Shown: positions 6,032 to 13,623, counted from the stretch's first letter. The stretch: DNA of 13,777 nt from an uncultured Collinsella sp. (GCA_958407465.1 CATYIV010000042.1:1-13777), one strand, 5' to 3'. The notes: generated by a model from the letters alone, not told the origin. Numbers and translations: made by a program.

Positions 6032-7012
6032 GTGGTAAAGATGAAGGATGTGGCCGAGCTGGCCGGCGTTTCGAGCGCCGCTGTCTCGCGCTACCTCAAC
6101 GGTGGCTACATATCGGCGGACAAGGCCGAACGCATTAAGCAGGCGATTGAGCTGACCGGATACGTGCGGTCCAGCCAGGCTCGCGCGCTGCGCACCGGCT
6201 CCACCAAGCTCATCGGCGTCATCGTGCCCAAGATCAACTCGGAATCCGTGAGCCGCATTACTGCCGGCATTGGCCAGGTGCTCGGTCGTCGTGGCTACCA
6301 GATGCTGCTTGCCAATACCGACAATGCCCCCGATCGCGAGCTCGAATACCTCGATTTATTCCAAAACCACCCGGTCGATGGCATTGTGCTGGTGGCAACC
6401 ATGATCACCGACGAGCATCGTCGGGCGATCGAGTCGTGCCGTGTGCCCATTGTGCTGATCGGCCAGAATGTCGAGGGCGCGGCGTGCGTCTATCATGACG
6501 ATTACGAGGCCGCTTTTGAGCTGGGCCATGCGCTTGCGGGTCGCGTGGACGGCAAGATTGCCTACATTGGAGTTACCGAGGAGGACCGCGCCGCCGGTTA
6601 TGACCGCCGTCGCGGTTTTGAGGCCGGCTTGCGCGCCGTGGGCGTGTCACTTGATCCGAGCCTGATTCGCCAGGGGTCCTTTACGCTCGACTCGGGCTAT
6701 GGTGCGGCGCGTGAACTGCTTTCCGTCGACCCCGATGTTTCGTTTATCGCGTGCGCGACCGACACCATGGCGGCGGGCGCGCTGCGTGCTATCGATGAGG
6801 TTCGCGGCATGGGCGAGGGCATACACCGCGTGAGCGGTTTTGGCGACAACGCGTTTTTGCGCGCGCTGACGGGAGGCATTCCCACCGTGCACTATGGGTA
6901 TCTGACCAGTGGCGTCGAGGCGACCAATATGTTGCTCAACACGCTCGACGGCGAGGAGGGGGAGCGCGGTCTCAAGACGCTCAAGCTCGGCCATCAGCTT
7001 ATGAATGTCTAG
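6032..7012 (+). CDS. LacI-family transcriptional regulator, probable sucrose operon repressor
   Basis: From GTG 6032 the protein has 326 residues, the usual LacI length. An N-terminal helix-turn-helix (MKDVAELAGVSSAAVSRYLN, beginning at residue 4) and a hinge region with the YVRSSQARALRTGSTKLIGV boundary lead into a periplasmic-binding-protein-like effector domain (LIGVIVPKINS... VDGIVLVATM... GFGDN). GTG 6032 is chosen because AGGGG (6022-6026) lies 5 bases upstream. ATG 6041 is the minimal family start, and ATGs at 5945, 5999 and 6017 would add unneeded tails. It precedes a sucrose PTS gene, and the gap between them carries two LacI-type sites, so a ScrR-like role sensing sucrose, sucrose-6-phosphate or fructose is likely; the ligand is inferred. 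A TATCAT box at 5995-6000 may be its -10, with no clear -35. Confidence 0.9.
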   Translation: MVKMKDVAELAGVSSAAVSRYLNGGYISADKAERIKQAIELTGYVRSSQARALRTGSTKLIGVIVPKINSESVSRITAGIGQVLGRRGYQMLLANTDNAPDRELEYLDLFQNHPVDGIVLVATMITDEHRRAIESCRVPIVLIGQNVEGAACVYHDDYEAAFELGHALAGRVDGKIAYIGVTEEDRAAGYDRRRGFEAGLRAVGVSLDPSLIRQGSFTLDSGYGAARELLSVDPDVSFIACATDTMAAGALRAIDEVRGMGEGIHRVSGFGDNAFLRALTGGIPTVHYGYLTSGVEATNMLLNTLDGEEGERGLKTLKLGHQLMNV

Positions 7013-7098
7013 ACTCTGGGCACGTCTGCTTGCCTCTGAGACCCTGTTTTGTCTCAAAACTACCATTCGCCGGCTATTTCCTACCGTTCACCCTTCTG
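7013..7098 (+). other. Overlapping hairpins after the LacI-family gene
   Basis: TGAGAC/GTCTCA (7037-7042 with 7051-7056) and GTTTTG/CAAAAC (7046-7051 with 7055-7060) are two mutually exclusive stems sharing bases. There is no T run after either, so a weak terminator or attenuator role is only possible. Confidence 0.25.
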
Positions 7099-7112
7099 TG
7101 AAAACGATTACA
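7099..7112 (+). promoter_or_regulatory. LacI-family operator, copy 1
   Basis: TGAAAACGATTACA is a half-symmetric site around a central CG (five of seven positions palindromic), typical of LacI-family operators. It lies 96 bp before the permease ATG. It also fits the catabolite-response consensus TGWAANCGNTNWCA, but the local regulator is the likelier binder. Confidence 0.8.
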
Positions 7113-7124
7113 GACATATGAAAC

Positions 7125-7138
7125 TGAAAACGATTACA
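7125..7138 (+). promoter_or_regulatory. LacI-family operator, copy 2
   Basis: This is an exact second copy of the 14-bp site TGAAAACGATTACA, 26 bp downstream of the first and in the same orientation. Spacing of roughly 2.5 helical turns would place two bound dimers on nearly opposite faces. The operon promoter probably overlaps the pair; CATATG (7115-7120) between them may hold the -10 box. Confidence 0.8.
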
Positions 7139-7194
7139 GTGTAAGTGTCAAAGCTGGTCGGGTGCAAATGCGCCCGTTGGAGGAAAGGGAAGTC

Positions 7195-8595
7195 ATGGAC
7201 TACCGCAAATCAGCCCAAGAGGTGCTCGACAATATCGGTGGCGCCGACAACGTTGTTTCGGCTGCGCACTGCGCCACGCGTCTGCGCCTGGTGATTGCCG
7301 ATAATTCCAAGGTTAACAAGGAGGCCATCGAGAACGTCGACGGCGCCAAGGGCGTCTTTGAGGCCCAGGGCCAGCTCCAGATTATTTTTGGCACCGGCAC
7401 CGTCAACAAGGTCTACGAAGAGTTCATCGCGCTCAGTGGCGTCGAGGCTGCCACCAAGGCCGAGGTCAAGGAGGCCGCGGCGCAGCGGCAGAACATTTTT
7501 ATGCGCGCCATTAAGGTGCTCGGCGACGTCTTTGTCCCCATCATTCCCGCCATCGTGGCTTCGGGCCTGCTGCTGGGAATCATGAGTGCTCTCAACTTTA
7601 TGGCCTCCAATGGCTTTATCGCGCTCGACACCAATAACTTTATCTACAAGATCGCCGACCTGGTCTCGGGCACGTCCTTTGGCATTCTGCAGATCCTGAT
7701 CGGCTACTCCGCCGCCAAGGCCTTTGGCGCCAACCCGTACCTGGGCGCCGTCGTCGGCGGTGCGTTCATCAACTCCTCGCTGCAGAGCGCCTACACGGTT
7801 GCCTCCGAGGGCGTGCAGACCATGGTCACCGTTATTCCCGGTGTGTACAGCTTTGAGTGGGTCGGCTATCAGGGCCATGTGATTCCCATCGTCATCGCCT
7901 GCGCCATTCTCGCCTTCCTCGAGAAGCGCCTGCACAAGATCGTTCCCGAGATGTTCGACCTCTTTGTGACTCCGCTCGTCTCCGTATTCGTGACCGTGCT
8001 CGTGACGCTCGTTGCCGTCGGTCCCATCTTCGTGTGGGCCGAGAACGCCATCCTCGGTCTGATTCAGACCCTTCTGACCCTGCCCTTCGGCATCGGTTCC
8101 TTTATCGTCGGTCTGTTCTATGCCCCCACGGTTGTTACCGGTATCCACCAGATGTACACCGCCATCGACCTGGGTCAGCTCGCCCAGTACGGCGTGACCT
8201 ATTGGCTGCCCATCGCCAGTGCCGCCAACATTGCCCAGGGTGGTGCCGCGCTCGCCGTTGCCTTTAAGACCCGCGATGCCAAGATCAAGGGCCTGGCGCT
8301 TCCTTCGGCTCTGTCCGCCTTCATGGGCATTACCGAGCCTGCCATCTTCGGTGTGAACCTGCGCTTCTTTAAGCCCTTCATCGCCGGCTGCATCGGCGGT
8401 GGCTGCGGCGCACTGGTCTGCGCGCTCACCTCGCTGGCTGCCTCCGGCACGGGCGTTACCGGTATCTTCGGTATCCTTCTGTGCCTGGCCCAGCCTGTGC
8501 AGTACGCGATCATGTTTGCGGTCGCCGCGGTGGTTTCCTTTGCCATCTCGTTTGTCCTGTACAAGGACGAGCCTAAGGCTTCCGAGCAGGCCTAA
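7195..8595 (+). CDS. scrA: Sucrose-type PTS EIIBC permease
   Basis: This is a phosphotransferase transporter of 466 residues with the IIB domain first and the IIC domain after. IIB carries the phosphorylated cysteine in HCATRLRL (C26). IIC begins near residue 110, has about ten hydrophobic segments (the first at 113-133), and contains the sugar-binding GITEP motif at 378-382. This is the glucose-superfamily, sucrose/beta-glucoside branch. No IIA domain is fused, so a separate EIIA of the glucose type must supply phosphate; none is in the window. The start at ATG 7195 is supported by GGAGG (7179-7183) and AAGGGA (7185-7190), and an in-frame ATG at 7162 lacks such a site. The adjacent sucrose-6-phosphate hydrolase and LacI-type operators make sucrose the best substrate. 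Trehalose and beta-glucosides are alternatives for the family, but the GH32 neighbour argues against them. Confidence 0.92.
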   Translation: MDYRKSAQEVLDNIGGADNVVSAAHCATRLRLVIADNSKVNKEAIENVDGAKGVFEAQGQLQIIFGTGTVNKVYEEFIALSGVEAATKAEVKEAAAQRQNIFMRAIKVLGDVFVPIIPAIVASGLLLGIMSALNFMASNGFIALDTNNFIYKIADLVSGTSFGILQILIGYSAAKAFGANPYLGAVVGGAFINSSLQSAYTVASEGVQTMVTVIPGVYSFEWVGYQGHVIPIVIACAILAFLEKRLHKIVPEMFDLFVTPLVSVFVTVLVTLVAVGPIFVWAENAILGLIQTLLTLPFGIGSFIVGLFYAPTVVTGIHQMYTAIDLGQLAQYGVTYWLPIASAANIAQGGAALAVAFKTRDAKIKGLALPSALSAFMGITEPAIFGVNLRFFKPFIAGCIGGGCGALVCALTSLAASGTGVTGIFGILLCLAQPVQYAIMFAVAAVVSFAISFVLYKDEPKASEQA

Positions 8596-8609
8596 GAGCT
8601 TTTGATTAA

Positions 8610-8648
8610 GGGAAACTCCCGCGGGTTGTATGCTCGCGGGCGTTTCCC
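8610..8648 (+). terminator. Intercistronic hairpin without a T run
   Basis: GGGAAAC (8610-8616) pairs with GTTTCCC (8642-8648), and CCCGCG (8618-8623) with CGCGGG (8635-8640), with one T/C mismatch between and an 11-base loop. No T run follows, so it is better seen as an mRNA stabiliser or partial terminator setting the permease-to-hydrolase ratio. Confidence 0.55.
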
Positions 8649-8703
8649 GTATCTGGTGCCGATCTCTGGCGCCTTGTAACTTTCGATCCGTTAGGACTTT
8701 GAT

Positions 8704-10242
8704 ATGTCTAATGCACTTGGTCGCGATCTTGCAAAGCTGGTTGCCGCTGTTGACGCTGCCGCCTCTGAGTGCGGTCATGGCGCGTATGGCCAGCACTTCC
8801 ATATTATGCCGCCGGCGGGCTGGCTCAACGACCCCAACGGTCTTTGCCAAGCGGCCGGCGTGTTCCATGCTTATTTTCAATATGCGCCGTTTGATGTCGA
8901 GGGTGGCGTTAAGACCTGGGGCCATGCGACGAGTCGCGATCTTATGACGTGGGACTACGTTGGCGCCCCGCTGCTGCCCGATGAGCCGTTCGATTGCCAC
9001 GGTGTGTATTCGGGCTCCGCGCTTGCCGAGGACGGTTGCATTCGCGTACTGTACACGGGCAACGTGAAGCTATCCGATGCGGACGGGACGTACGACTACG
9101 TTAATACCGGCCGCCGCGCCGATACTGTTTATGTCGAGAGCGTCGATGGTCTTGCCGGTCGGGAGTTCAGCCAAAAGCGTGTGGTGCTGTCTTCCGAGGA
9201 TTATCCCGAGGATTTGACCTGTCACGTGCGCGACCCCAAGGTGTGGCGTGACTCGGACGGGCGTTATCACATGGTGCTGGGCGCGCGTCGTCGCGTGGAT
9301 GGTCCGCATGTCGAGAGCCGTTTTTGTGCGATGCACGGTGAGGGTGCCGGGCGCGATGTGGGCGAGATCCTGGTGTATGGCTCGGCCGATATGCTGAGCT
9401 GGGAGCTTGAGAACCGCGTGTCTACGCCCGAGCGTTTTGGCTTTATGTGGGAGTGCCCCGGCTATATTGAGCTCGATGCGAATGTCGATACCGCTGCATT
9501 TTTGTCGTTCTCGCCCCAGGGCCTTGAGGGCGGTCGTTGGGATCGCGGCAATGTGTATGCCGCTGGCTACATGCCTGTATCGGGCGACATTACGGGTGGC
9601 AAGGACGCTTATGAGCTGGGCGAGTTCCGCCTGTGGGACGCCGGTTTTGACTTCTATGCGCCGCAGGAGTTCACGGCCGAGGACGGTCGCCATATTCTAA
9701 TCGGCTGGATGGGCATGCCCGATGAGCCGACCTATGGCAACGCACCGACCGTGGTGTGCGGCTGGCAGCACTGCATGACGGTGCCGCGCGAGCTTACGGC
9801 CGGTGACGGCGGCGTGGTGCTGCAGCAGCCGACGCGCGAGATCGAGCGCCATTATGCCTCGGTGCGTGTGGGGGAGGGCTCGTTGGAGGTTGCCGGCGAT
9901 ACCTGCTTTGACGTTGTTGTCGACGGCGTCCACCGCGCGTTTACCACAACCGTTGATGGCGAGCTAAGGCTGTCGTTTATGCCTGCCGAGGGCGAACTGC
10001 CCGCGCGCTTTGAGATGCGATTTACCGATGAGAGCCGCGCTTCTGCCGGCTGCGGTCGCACCGTGCGCTGGGAGCCCGTCGACGAGGTTCGTAACGTGCG
10101 CATTGTTGGCGATGTTTCGTCGGTCGAGGTGTTTGTGAACGATGGCGCGCTCGTGTTTTCGACACGCGTCTATCCTGAGGCCTATGGCGTGACCGTTGAC
10201 GCTCCGGGCGCGAACGTGACCTATCACACGCTCAACATCTAG
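8704..10242 (+). CDS. scrB: Sucrose-6-phosphate hydrolase (GH32)
   Basis: The 512-residue cytoplasmic glycoside hydrolase of family 32 would hydrolyse sucrose-6-phosphate to glucose-6-phosphate and fructose. All three GH32 catalytic motifs are present: WLNDPNG with nucleophile D43, the transition-state stabiliser in HVRDPK (D177), and the acid/base in WECPGY (E250). The five-bladed propeller is followed from about residue 390 by the usual C-terminal beta-sandwich (RIVGDVSSVEVFVNDG near the end). There is no signal peptide, which supports action on an internalised phosphosugar and not on external fructans. The ATG has AGGA 7 bases upstream. It lies 108 bp after the permease with only a hairpin between, and shares the plus orientation, so it is probably in the same operon. 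Family members can also act on sucrose or short fructans, and the assignment to the phosphate form is from context. Confidence 0.94.
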   Translation: MSNALGRDLAKLVAAVDAAASECGHGAYGQHFHIMPPAGWLNDPNGLCQAAGVFHAYFQYAPFDVEGGVKTWGHATSRDLMTWDYVGAPLLPDEPFDCHGVYSGSALAEDGCIRVLYTGNVKLSDADGTYDYVNTGRRADTVYVESVDGLAGREFSQKRVVLSSEDYPEDLTCHVRDPKVWRDSDGRYHMVLGARRRVDGPHVESRFCAMHGEGAGRDVGEILVYGSADMLSWELENRVSTPERFGFMWECPGYIELDANVDTAAFLSFSPQGLEGGRWDRGNVYAAGYMPVSGDITGGKDAYELGEFRLWDAGFDFYAPQEFTAEDGRHILIGWMGMPDEPTYGNAPTVVCGWQHCMTVPRELTAGDGGVVLQQPTREIERHYASVRVGEGSLEVAGDTCFDVVVDGVHRAFTTTVDGELRLSFMPAEGELPARFEMRFTDESRASAGCGRTVRWEPVDEVRNVRIVGDVSSVEVFVNDGALVFSTRVYPEAYGVTVDAPGANVTYHTLNI

Positions 10243-10280
10243 GCGATTGGTCGTCTATCGGCGCTATACTGCAGCCGTTG

Positions 10281-10316
10281 CCCACGATGCGGGGAACATC
10301 CGCATCGTGGGTTTTT
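10281..10316 (+). terminator. Strong Rho-independent terminator after the sucrose hydrolase gene
   Basis: A perfect 12-bp stem (10281-10292 with 10300-10311), a 7-base loop and TTTTT (10312-10316) make this a classic terminator for the sucrose operon. It lies only 23 bases before the next gene's start. Confidence 0.92.
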
Positions 10317-10338
10317 GCTTGTGAAGGGACGGTGCTGC

Positions 10339-11331
10339 GTGGACGTGCAACAGCTAGAAGAGGCCTGGGCTTTGAGGACCGGCGCGCGTGAGGTGCATCT
10401 ATTTGCTGCCCGGCACGTGCCGGCAGCGCTTTCGCTGCTGGGTATTGTGCGTCCTGGTGACCGCCTGGTGGCCTTTGCAGATGACTTTACCGAAGCGTTT
10501 GCGCACGGCTTTGATGGCTGCGACGTGGCTATGGTGGGCGAGGCGTCGGTTGCAGCGTTTGCTGCTGCGTCCGAGGGCTTTGATGCTTCGTTTGATGCCG
10601 AGGGGTCGCACCTGTGGTGGTTTGTGAACTCTATCGGCGGGTTTGGTCTGCGCGTTCCCGACCTTCGCGCTCTGGGCCGCGCGGCGCGTGAGGCTCATGC
10701 GCTGCTGGTTGTGGACAACACCGTGTCGTCGGCTTTTGGCTGCGATCCGCTGCGGCTGGGTGCCGTGCTGTCGCTCGAGGCGTTCGACCGCGTGTGTGCT
10801 GGTAAGGCACCGTGCAAGCTCGTTGCCGCTTCGGTGGCGCGCTCGCAGCTCAAGCGCCATCGTGTGGATGCTGCCGCCGAGTGCGCGTATACCCTGCTTG
10901 AGGGGTGCGGCTCGTCGGCGCTCGACCTTTCTACCGAGGAGGCCGACGTGCTGGAGCGCGGGCTTTCCTCGTTTAACACCCGCATGCAAGCGCATTTCGA
11001 CCGCGCCCGTGCGCTGGCCGAGTATCTGGCCGCCAACGAGATGGTGCGCAACGTGTGCTATCCCGGGCTGAACTCGCATCCCGACCATGCGGTTGCAACG
11101 GGAATCCTCGAGCATGGTTTTGGCCCGGCAGTTGAGTTTGACCTTATCAAGCTTAGCGCAGGAGAGCTGTTCGACGCTTTGCCGGGGGAGTTTCGCACAT
11201 CGCCTGCCGGCGGCGCAACGACGCGTCTTTCGGCCCCACGCGGCAAGCAGGGGAGCACCATCCGCCTCTTCGCCGGTACCGACAACCCACTGGTTGTAGC
11301 GTCAACCCTAGACAACGCCCTTCGCAACTAG
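10339..11331 (+). CDS. Divergent Cys/Met-metabolism PLP-dependent enzyme homologue
   Basis: The 330-residue protein belongs to the cystathionine gamma-synthase/O-acetylhomoserine sulfhydrylase fold, which is usually 380-400 residues. Landmarks are LLVVDNTVSSAFGCDPLRLGA (VDNT at 125-128, D126 as pyridine partner), LDLSTEEADVLERGLSSFNTRM, VCYPGLNSHPDH, and a C-terminal GSTIRLFAGTDNP. The canonical HSATKYLGGH stretch holding the cofactor lysine is not recognisable: 25 residues after D126, where MetB has its lysine, this protein has R151, and the nearest lysines are K156 and K160. The N-terminus is also shortened. It may use a shifted lysine, have lost catalysis, or have a changed role. GTG 10339 is chosen for AAGGGA (10324-10329) 9 bases upstream; TTG 10315 and GTG 10321 are in frame but lie at the terminator. 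It stands alone between the sucrose terminator and a long palindrome. Confidence 0.75.
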   Translation: MDVQQLEEAWALRTGAREVHLFAARHVPAALSLLGIVRPGDRLVAFADDFTEAFAHGFDGCDVAMVGEASVAAFAAASEGFDASFDAEGSHLWWFVNSIGGFGLRVPDLRALGRAAREAHALLVVDNTVSSAFGCDPLRLGAVLSLEAFDRVCAGKAPCKLVAASVARSQLKRHRVDAAAECAYTLLEGCGSSALDLSTEEADVLERGLSSFNTRMQAHFDRARALAEYLAANEMVRNVCYPGLNSHPDHAVATGILEHGFGPAVEFDLIKLSAGELFDALPGEFRTSPAGGATTRLSAPRGKQGSTIRLFAGTDNPLVVASTLDNALRN

Positions 11332-11349
11332 CTAAATCATCCTCAACTC

Positions 11350-11424
11350 CATAAGTTGCGGTGAAATAGGGATTGATTTACGGCTTTATCGGCATAAACA
11401 GTCCCTATTTCACCGCAACTTATG
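11350..11424. repeat. Palindrome with perfect 23-bp arms between convergent genes
   Basis: Bases 11350-11372 are the exact reverse complement of 11402-11424, around a 29-base AT-rich centre. It sits between the stops of the PLP-enzyme gene and the minus-strand regulator. There is no T run after either arm, so it is either a bidirectional transcript barrier or a dispersed intergenic repeat unit. The arm core ggtgaaataggg also occurs at about 320-331. Confidence 0.8.
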
Positions 11425-11465
11425 AGAAGGGGTTGTGCAGCTAAAAAAGCTCCGTCTCAAATTGG

Positions 11466-11810
11466 CTACTCTTTGATGCTGGCGATGAGGTCGTTGGCTT
11501 TGGTGGCGATGACGTTGTTGATCTCGCCCTGCAACGTCTCGTAGACTTCGATGGCTCGCTCGCCGGCGGGGGTGAGCGTGGATCCGCGGGCGCCGTCGCG
11601 CTCGATGAGCTTGCAGCCCAGCTGGCCTTCGGCTTCGTTTACAATGCGCCAGGCCTTGGAATACGCCATACCCATGCTCTTGGCGGCGCGGTTGAGCGAG
11701 TGCTCGCGGGCGATACCCTGCAGCAGCAAGACACAGCCGTGTCCAAACACGCCCGGCAGATCTTTGTCGCACGCTTGAATGACCAACTTTGCCGTCGTCT
11801 TGTACTCCAT
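11466..11810 (-). CDS. ModE-like winged-helix transcriptional regulator (single domain)
   Basis: The product is 114 residues from ATG 11810. It matches the N-terminal DNA-binding domain of ModE (LysR-type winged helix): a hydrophobic first helix (CVLLLQGIAREHS), the recognition region LNRAAKSMGMAYSKAWRIVNEAEGQL, then a wing with LIERDGARGSTLTPAGERAIEVYE. The molybdate-binding TOBE domains of full ModE are absent, so it either responds to nothing small or binds a different signal. GTG 11819 is a possible start but lies only 1 to 2 bases after a GGGGAGA run; for ATG 11810 the same GGGGAG is 11 bases upstream. It is divergent from guaB and could bind the shared 190-bp intergenic region. In other bacteria such one-domain regulators often sit with molybdate or redox genes, none of which are in the window. 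Confidence 0.82.
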   Translation of the reverse strand: MEYKTTAKLVIQACDKDLPGVFGHGCVLLLQGIAREHSLNRAAKSMGMAYSKAWRIVNEAEGQLGCKLIERDGARGSTLTPAGERAIEVYETLQGEINNVIATKANDLIASIKE

Positions 11811-11895
11811 ACGCTCCACGTCTCCCCGCTAAAGTGTTTGCTGGGCAAACGCAAAGCCTGCGTCAAACCCTCGTGTGCTCTTCTTAAATCATGCA

Positions 11896-11924
11896 TTGTA
11901 GCAGTCAAAGTGCGTTAAGATACT
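11896..11924 (+). promoter_or_regulatory. Candidate guaB promoter
   Basis: TTGTAG (11896-11901) and GATACT (11919-11924) are 17 bp apart, giving a leader of about 75 bases before the guaB ATG. The match to consensus is moderate. Confidence 0.4.
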
Positions 11925-11933
11925 TCCCCAGTA

Positions 11934-11953
11934 TTGGGCGCCCAAGGTTGGGC
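11934..11953 (+). promoter_or_regulatory. Palindromic element in the guaB leader
   Basis: TTGGGCGCCCAA (11934-11945) is a perfect 12-bp palindrome, directly overlapped by GCCCAAGGTTGGGC (11940-11953). The shared GCCCAA can pair with TTGGGC on either side. Placed just after the predicted transcription start, it could be an operator or a leader switch; the binder is unknown. Confidence 0.4.
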
Positions 11954-12003
11954 TGGGTCCTACGAGGCCTGCAGCCGACCGGTCGCATGGAAAAAGGAGA
12001 AAC

Positions 12004-13515
12004 ATGGCTACGTTCTTTCCCGGTGAGTCCCACACGTTTTCGGAGTATCTGCTGGTCCCTGGTTACTCGTCCTCGCAGTGCATCCCCAACAACGTCTCTC
12101 TTAAGACGCCGCTGACCCGCTTTAAGCGCGGTGAGAAGCCGGCAATCACCCTGAACATCCCCATGGTTTCCGCCATCATGCAGTCTGTTTCGGGCGTCGA
12201 CATGGGTGTCGCGCTCGCTACCGAGGGTGGCCTGTCCTTCATTTACGGTTCCCAGAGCGCCGAGTCCGAGGCCGCTATGGTCAAGGCCGTCAAGGATCAC
12301 AAGGCCGGCTTCGTTCAGTCCGATTCCACCCTGACCCCCGACATGACCATGGAGCAGGTCATCGAGCTCAAGGAGAAGACCGGTCACTCCACCATGCCGG
12401 TCACCGACGACGGCACTCCCAAGGGTAAGCTCCTGGGCATCGTCACCAGCCGTGACTATCGCCCCAGCCGCGATGACCACCAGACGAAGGTCTCTGAGTT
12501 CATGACCCCGCGTGAGCAGCTCATCGTGGGCGACAAGAACATCAGCCTCAAGGTCGCTAACGACGTCATCTGGGACAACAAGCTCAACGCCCTGCCCATC
12601 GTCGACGATAACGATCACCTCATGGGCATCGTCTTCCGCAAGGACTACGACAGCCACAAGACCAACCCCAACGAGCTGCTCGACGGCGACAAGCGCTACA
12701 TGGTCGGCGCCGGTATCAACACCCGCGACTATGCCGAGCGCGTGCCGCTGCTCATCGAGGCTGGTGCCGATGTCCTGTGCATCGACTCTTCCGAGGGCTT
12801 CAGCGAGTGGCAGAAGCGCACCATCGAGTGGATCCGCGCCAACTACGGCGAGGACGTCAAGGTCGGTGCCGGTAACGTTGTCGACGCCGAGGGCTTCCGC
12901 TTCCTGGCCGACTGTGGTGCCGACTTCATCAAGGTCGGTATCGGCGGCGGTTCCATCTGCATCACCCGTGAGACCAAGGGTATCGGCCGTGGCCAGGCCA
13001 CCGCGCTGATCGATGTCTGCCGCGCTCGCGACGAGTACTACGAGGAGACCGGCGTCTACGTGCCCGTGTGCTCCGACGGCGGCATCGTTTATGACTACCA
13101 CATGACGCTCGCCCTTGCCATGGGTGCCGACTTTATGATGCTGGGCCGTTACTTCGCCCGCTTCGACGAGAGCCCGACCGAGCGCGTCAACGTCAATGGC
13201 CAGTACATGAAGGAGTACTGGGGCGAGGGTTCCGCGCGTGCCCGCAACTGGCAGCGCTACGATCTGGGTGGCGCCGCGAAGCTCAGCTTCGTCGAGGGCG
13301 TCGACTCCTACGTTCCCTACGCCGGTTCCCTCAAGGACGGTGTGGGCGGAACGCTCTACAAGGTCAAGTCCACGATGTGCAACTGCGGTGCCCTCTCGAT
13401 CCCCGAGCTCCAGGAAAAGGCACGCCTGACCCTGGTGAGCTCGACCTCCATCGTCGAAGGCGGCGCCCACGACGTAGTCGTCAAGGATTCCCAGCAGTCC
13501 GTATCTTATCGATAA
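12004..13515 (+). CDS. guaB: Inosine-5'-monophosphate dehydrogenase
   Basis: This enzyme oxidises IMP to XMP with NAD+, the committed step of guanine nucleotide synthesis, in the cytoplasm. It has 503 residues: a catalytic TIM barrel interrupted at about 100-220 by two CBS domains (regulatory, adenine-nucleotide binding in many members). The active-site loop [12 protein letters not shown] carries C319, which attacks IMP, and the K+ site is in the same loop. The mobile flap [16 protein letters not shown] carries the R418-Y419 pair. Further markers are SAIMQSVSG near the N-terminus, VGAGINTRD at the barrel strand and [11 protein letters not shown] at the phosphate site. The start is the ATG with AGGAG (11995-11999) 4 bases upstream. 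The sequence, length and residue numbers match the Tritrichomonas foetus enzyme rather than the E. coli type. Codon use is strongly biased to C- and G-ending codons, as expected for a highly expressed gene. The large frame open on the opposite strand is its shadow. Confidence 0.97.
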   Translation: MATFFPGESHTFSEYLLVPGYSSSQCIPNNVSLKTPLTRFKRGEKPAITLNIPMVSAIMQSVSGVDMGVALATEGGLSFIYGSQSAESEAAMVKAVKDHKAGFVQSDSTLTPDMTMEQVIELKEKTGHSTMPVTDDGTPKGKLLGIVTSRDYRPSRDDHQTKVSEFMTPREQLIVGDKNISLKVANDVIWDNKLNALPIVDDNDHLMGIVFRKDYDSHKTNPNELLDGDKRYMVGAGINTRDYAERVPLLIEAGADVLCIDSSEGFSEWQKRTIEWIRANYGEDVKVGAGNVVDAEGFRFLADCGADFIKVGIGGGSICITRETKGIGRGQATALIDVCRARDEYYEETGVYVPVCSDGGIVYDYHMTLALAMGADFMMLGRYFARFDESPTERVNVNGQYMKEYWGEGSARARNWQRYDLGGAAKLSFVEGVDSYVPYAGSLKDGVGGTLYKVKSTMCNCGALSIPELQEKARLTLVSSTSIVEGGAHDVVVKDSQQSVSYR

Positions 13516-13563
13516 GGTAAGAGCCTCACATAAAGGTTGAGTTTCAACCACGTTATTTAGATA

Positions 13564-13608
13564 AAGCGAGATGCCTGCAAGTTGCAGGCATCTCGCTTGT
13601 TGTATTTG
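13564..13608 (+). terminator. Terminator of guaB
   Basis: A 17-bp perfect stem (13564-13580 with 13582-13598; in practice the tip opens to a small loop around 13581) is followed by a T-rich tail TTGTTGTATTT. It lies about 50 bases after the guaB stop. Confidence 0.85.
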
Positions 13609-13623
13609 CTATCATCAGTCAAG

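Noticed and set aside
7099..7138. Reading the repeated 14-bp sites as CcpA cre sites
   Set aside because: They fit that consensus, but a LacI-family regulator gene stands immediately upstream and CcpA control is mainly known from Firmicutes; a local operator is the simpler reading.
7210..9000. A 596-codon open frame on the minus strand
   Set aside because: It lies opposite the sucrose permease and the start of the hydrolase, is very rich in Gly, Asp and His, has no domain motifs, and is explained by GC-rich codon use of the real genes.
10399..11115. A 238-codon minus-strand frame
   Set aside because: It is antisense to the PLP-family gene, rich in His, Arg and Gln, with no recognisable motif.
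11905..13551. A 548-codon open frame on the minus strand
   Set aside because: It is fully antisense to guaB, with low-complexity Val/Asp/Gly/Leu composition and no motif; it is a GC-bias shadow.
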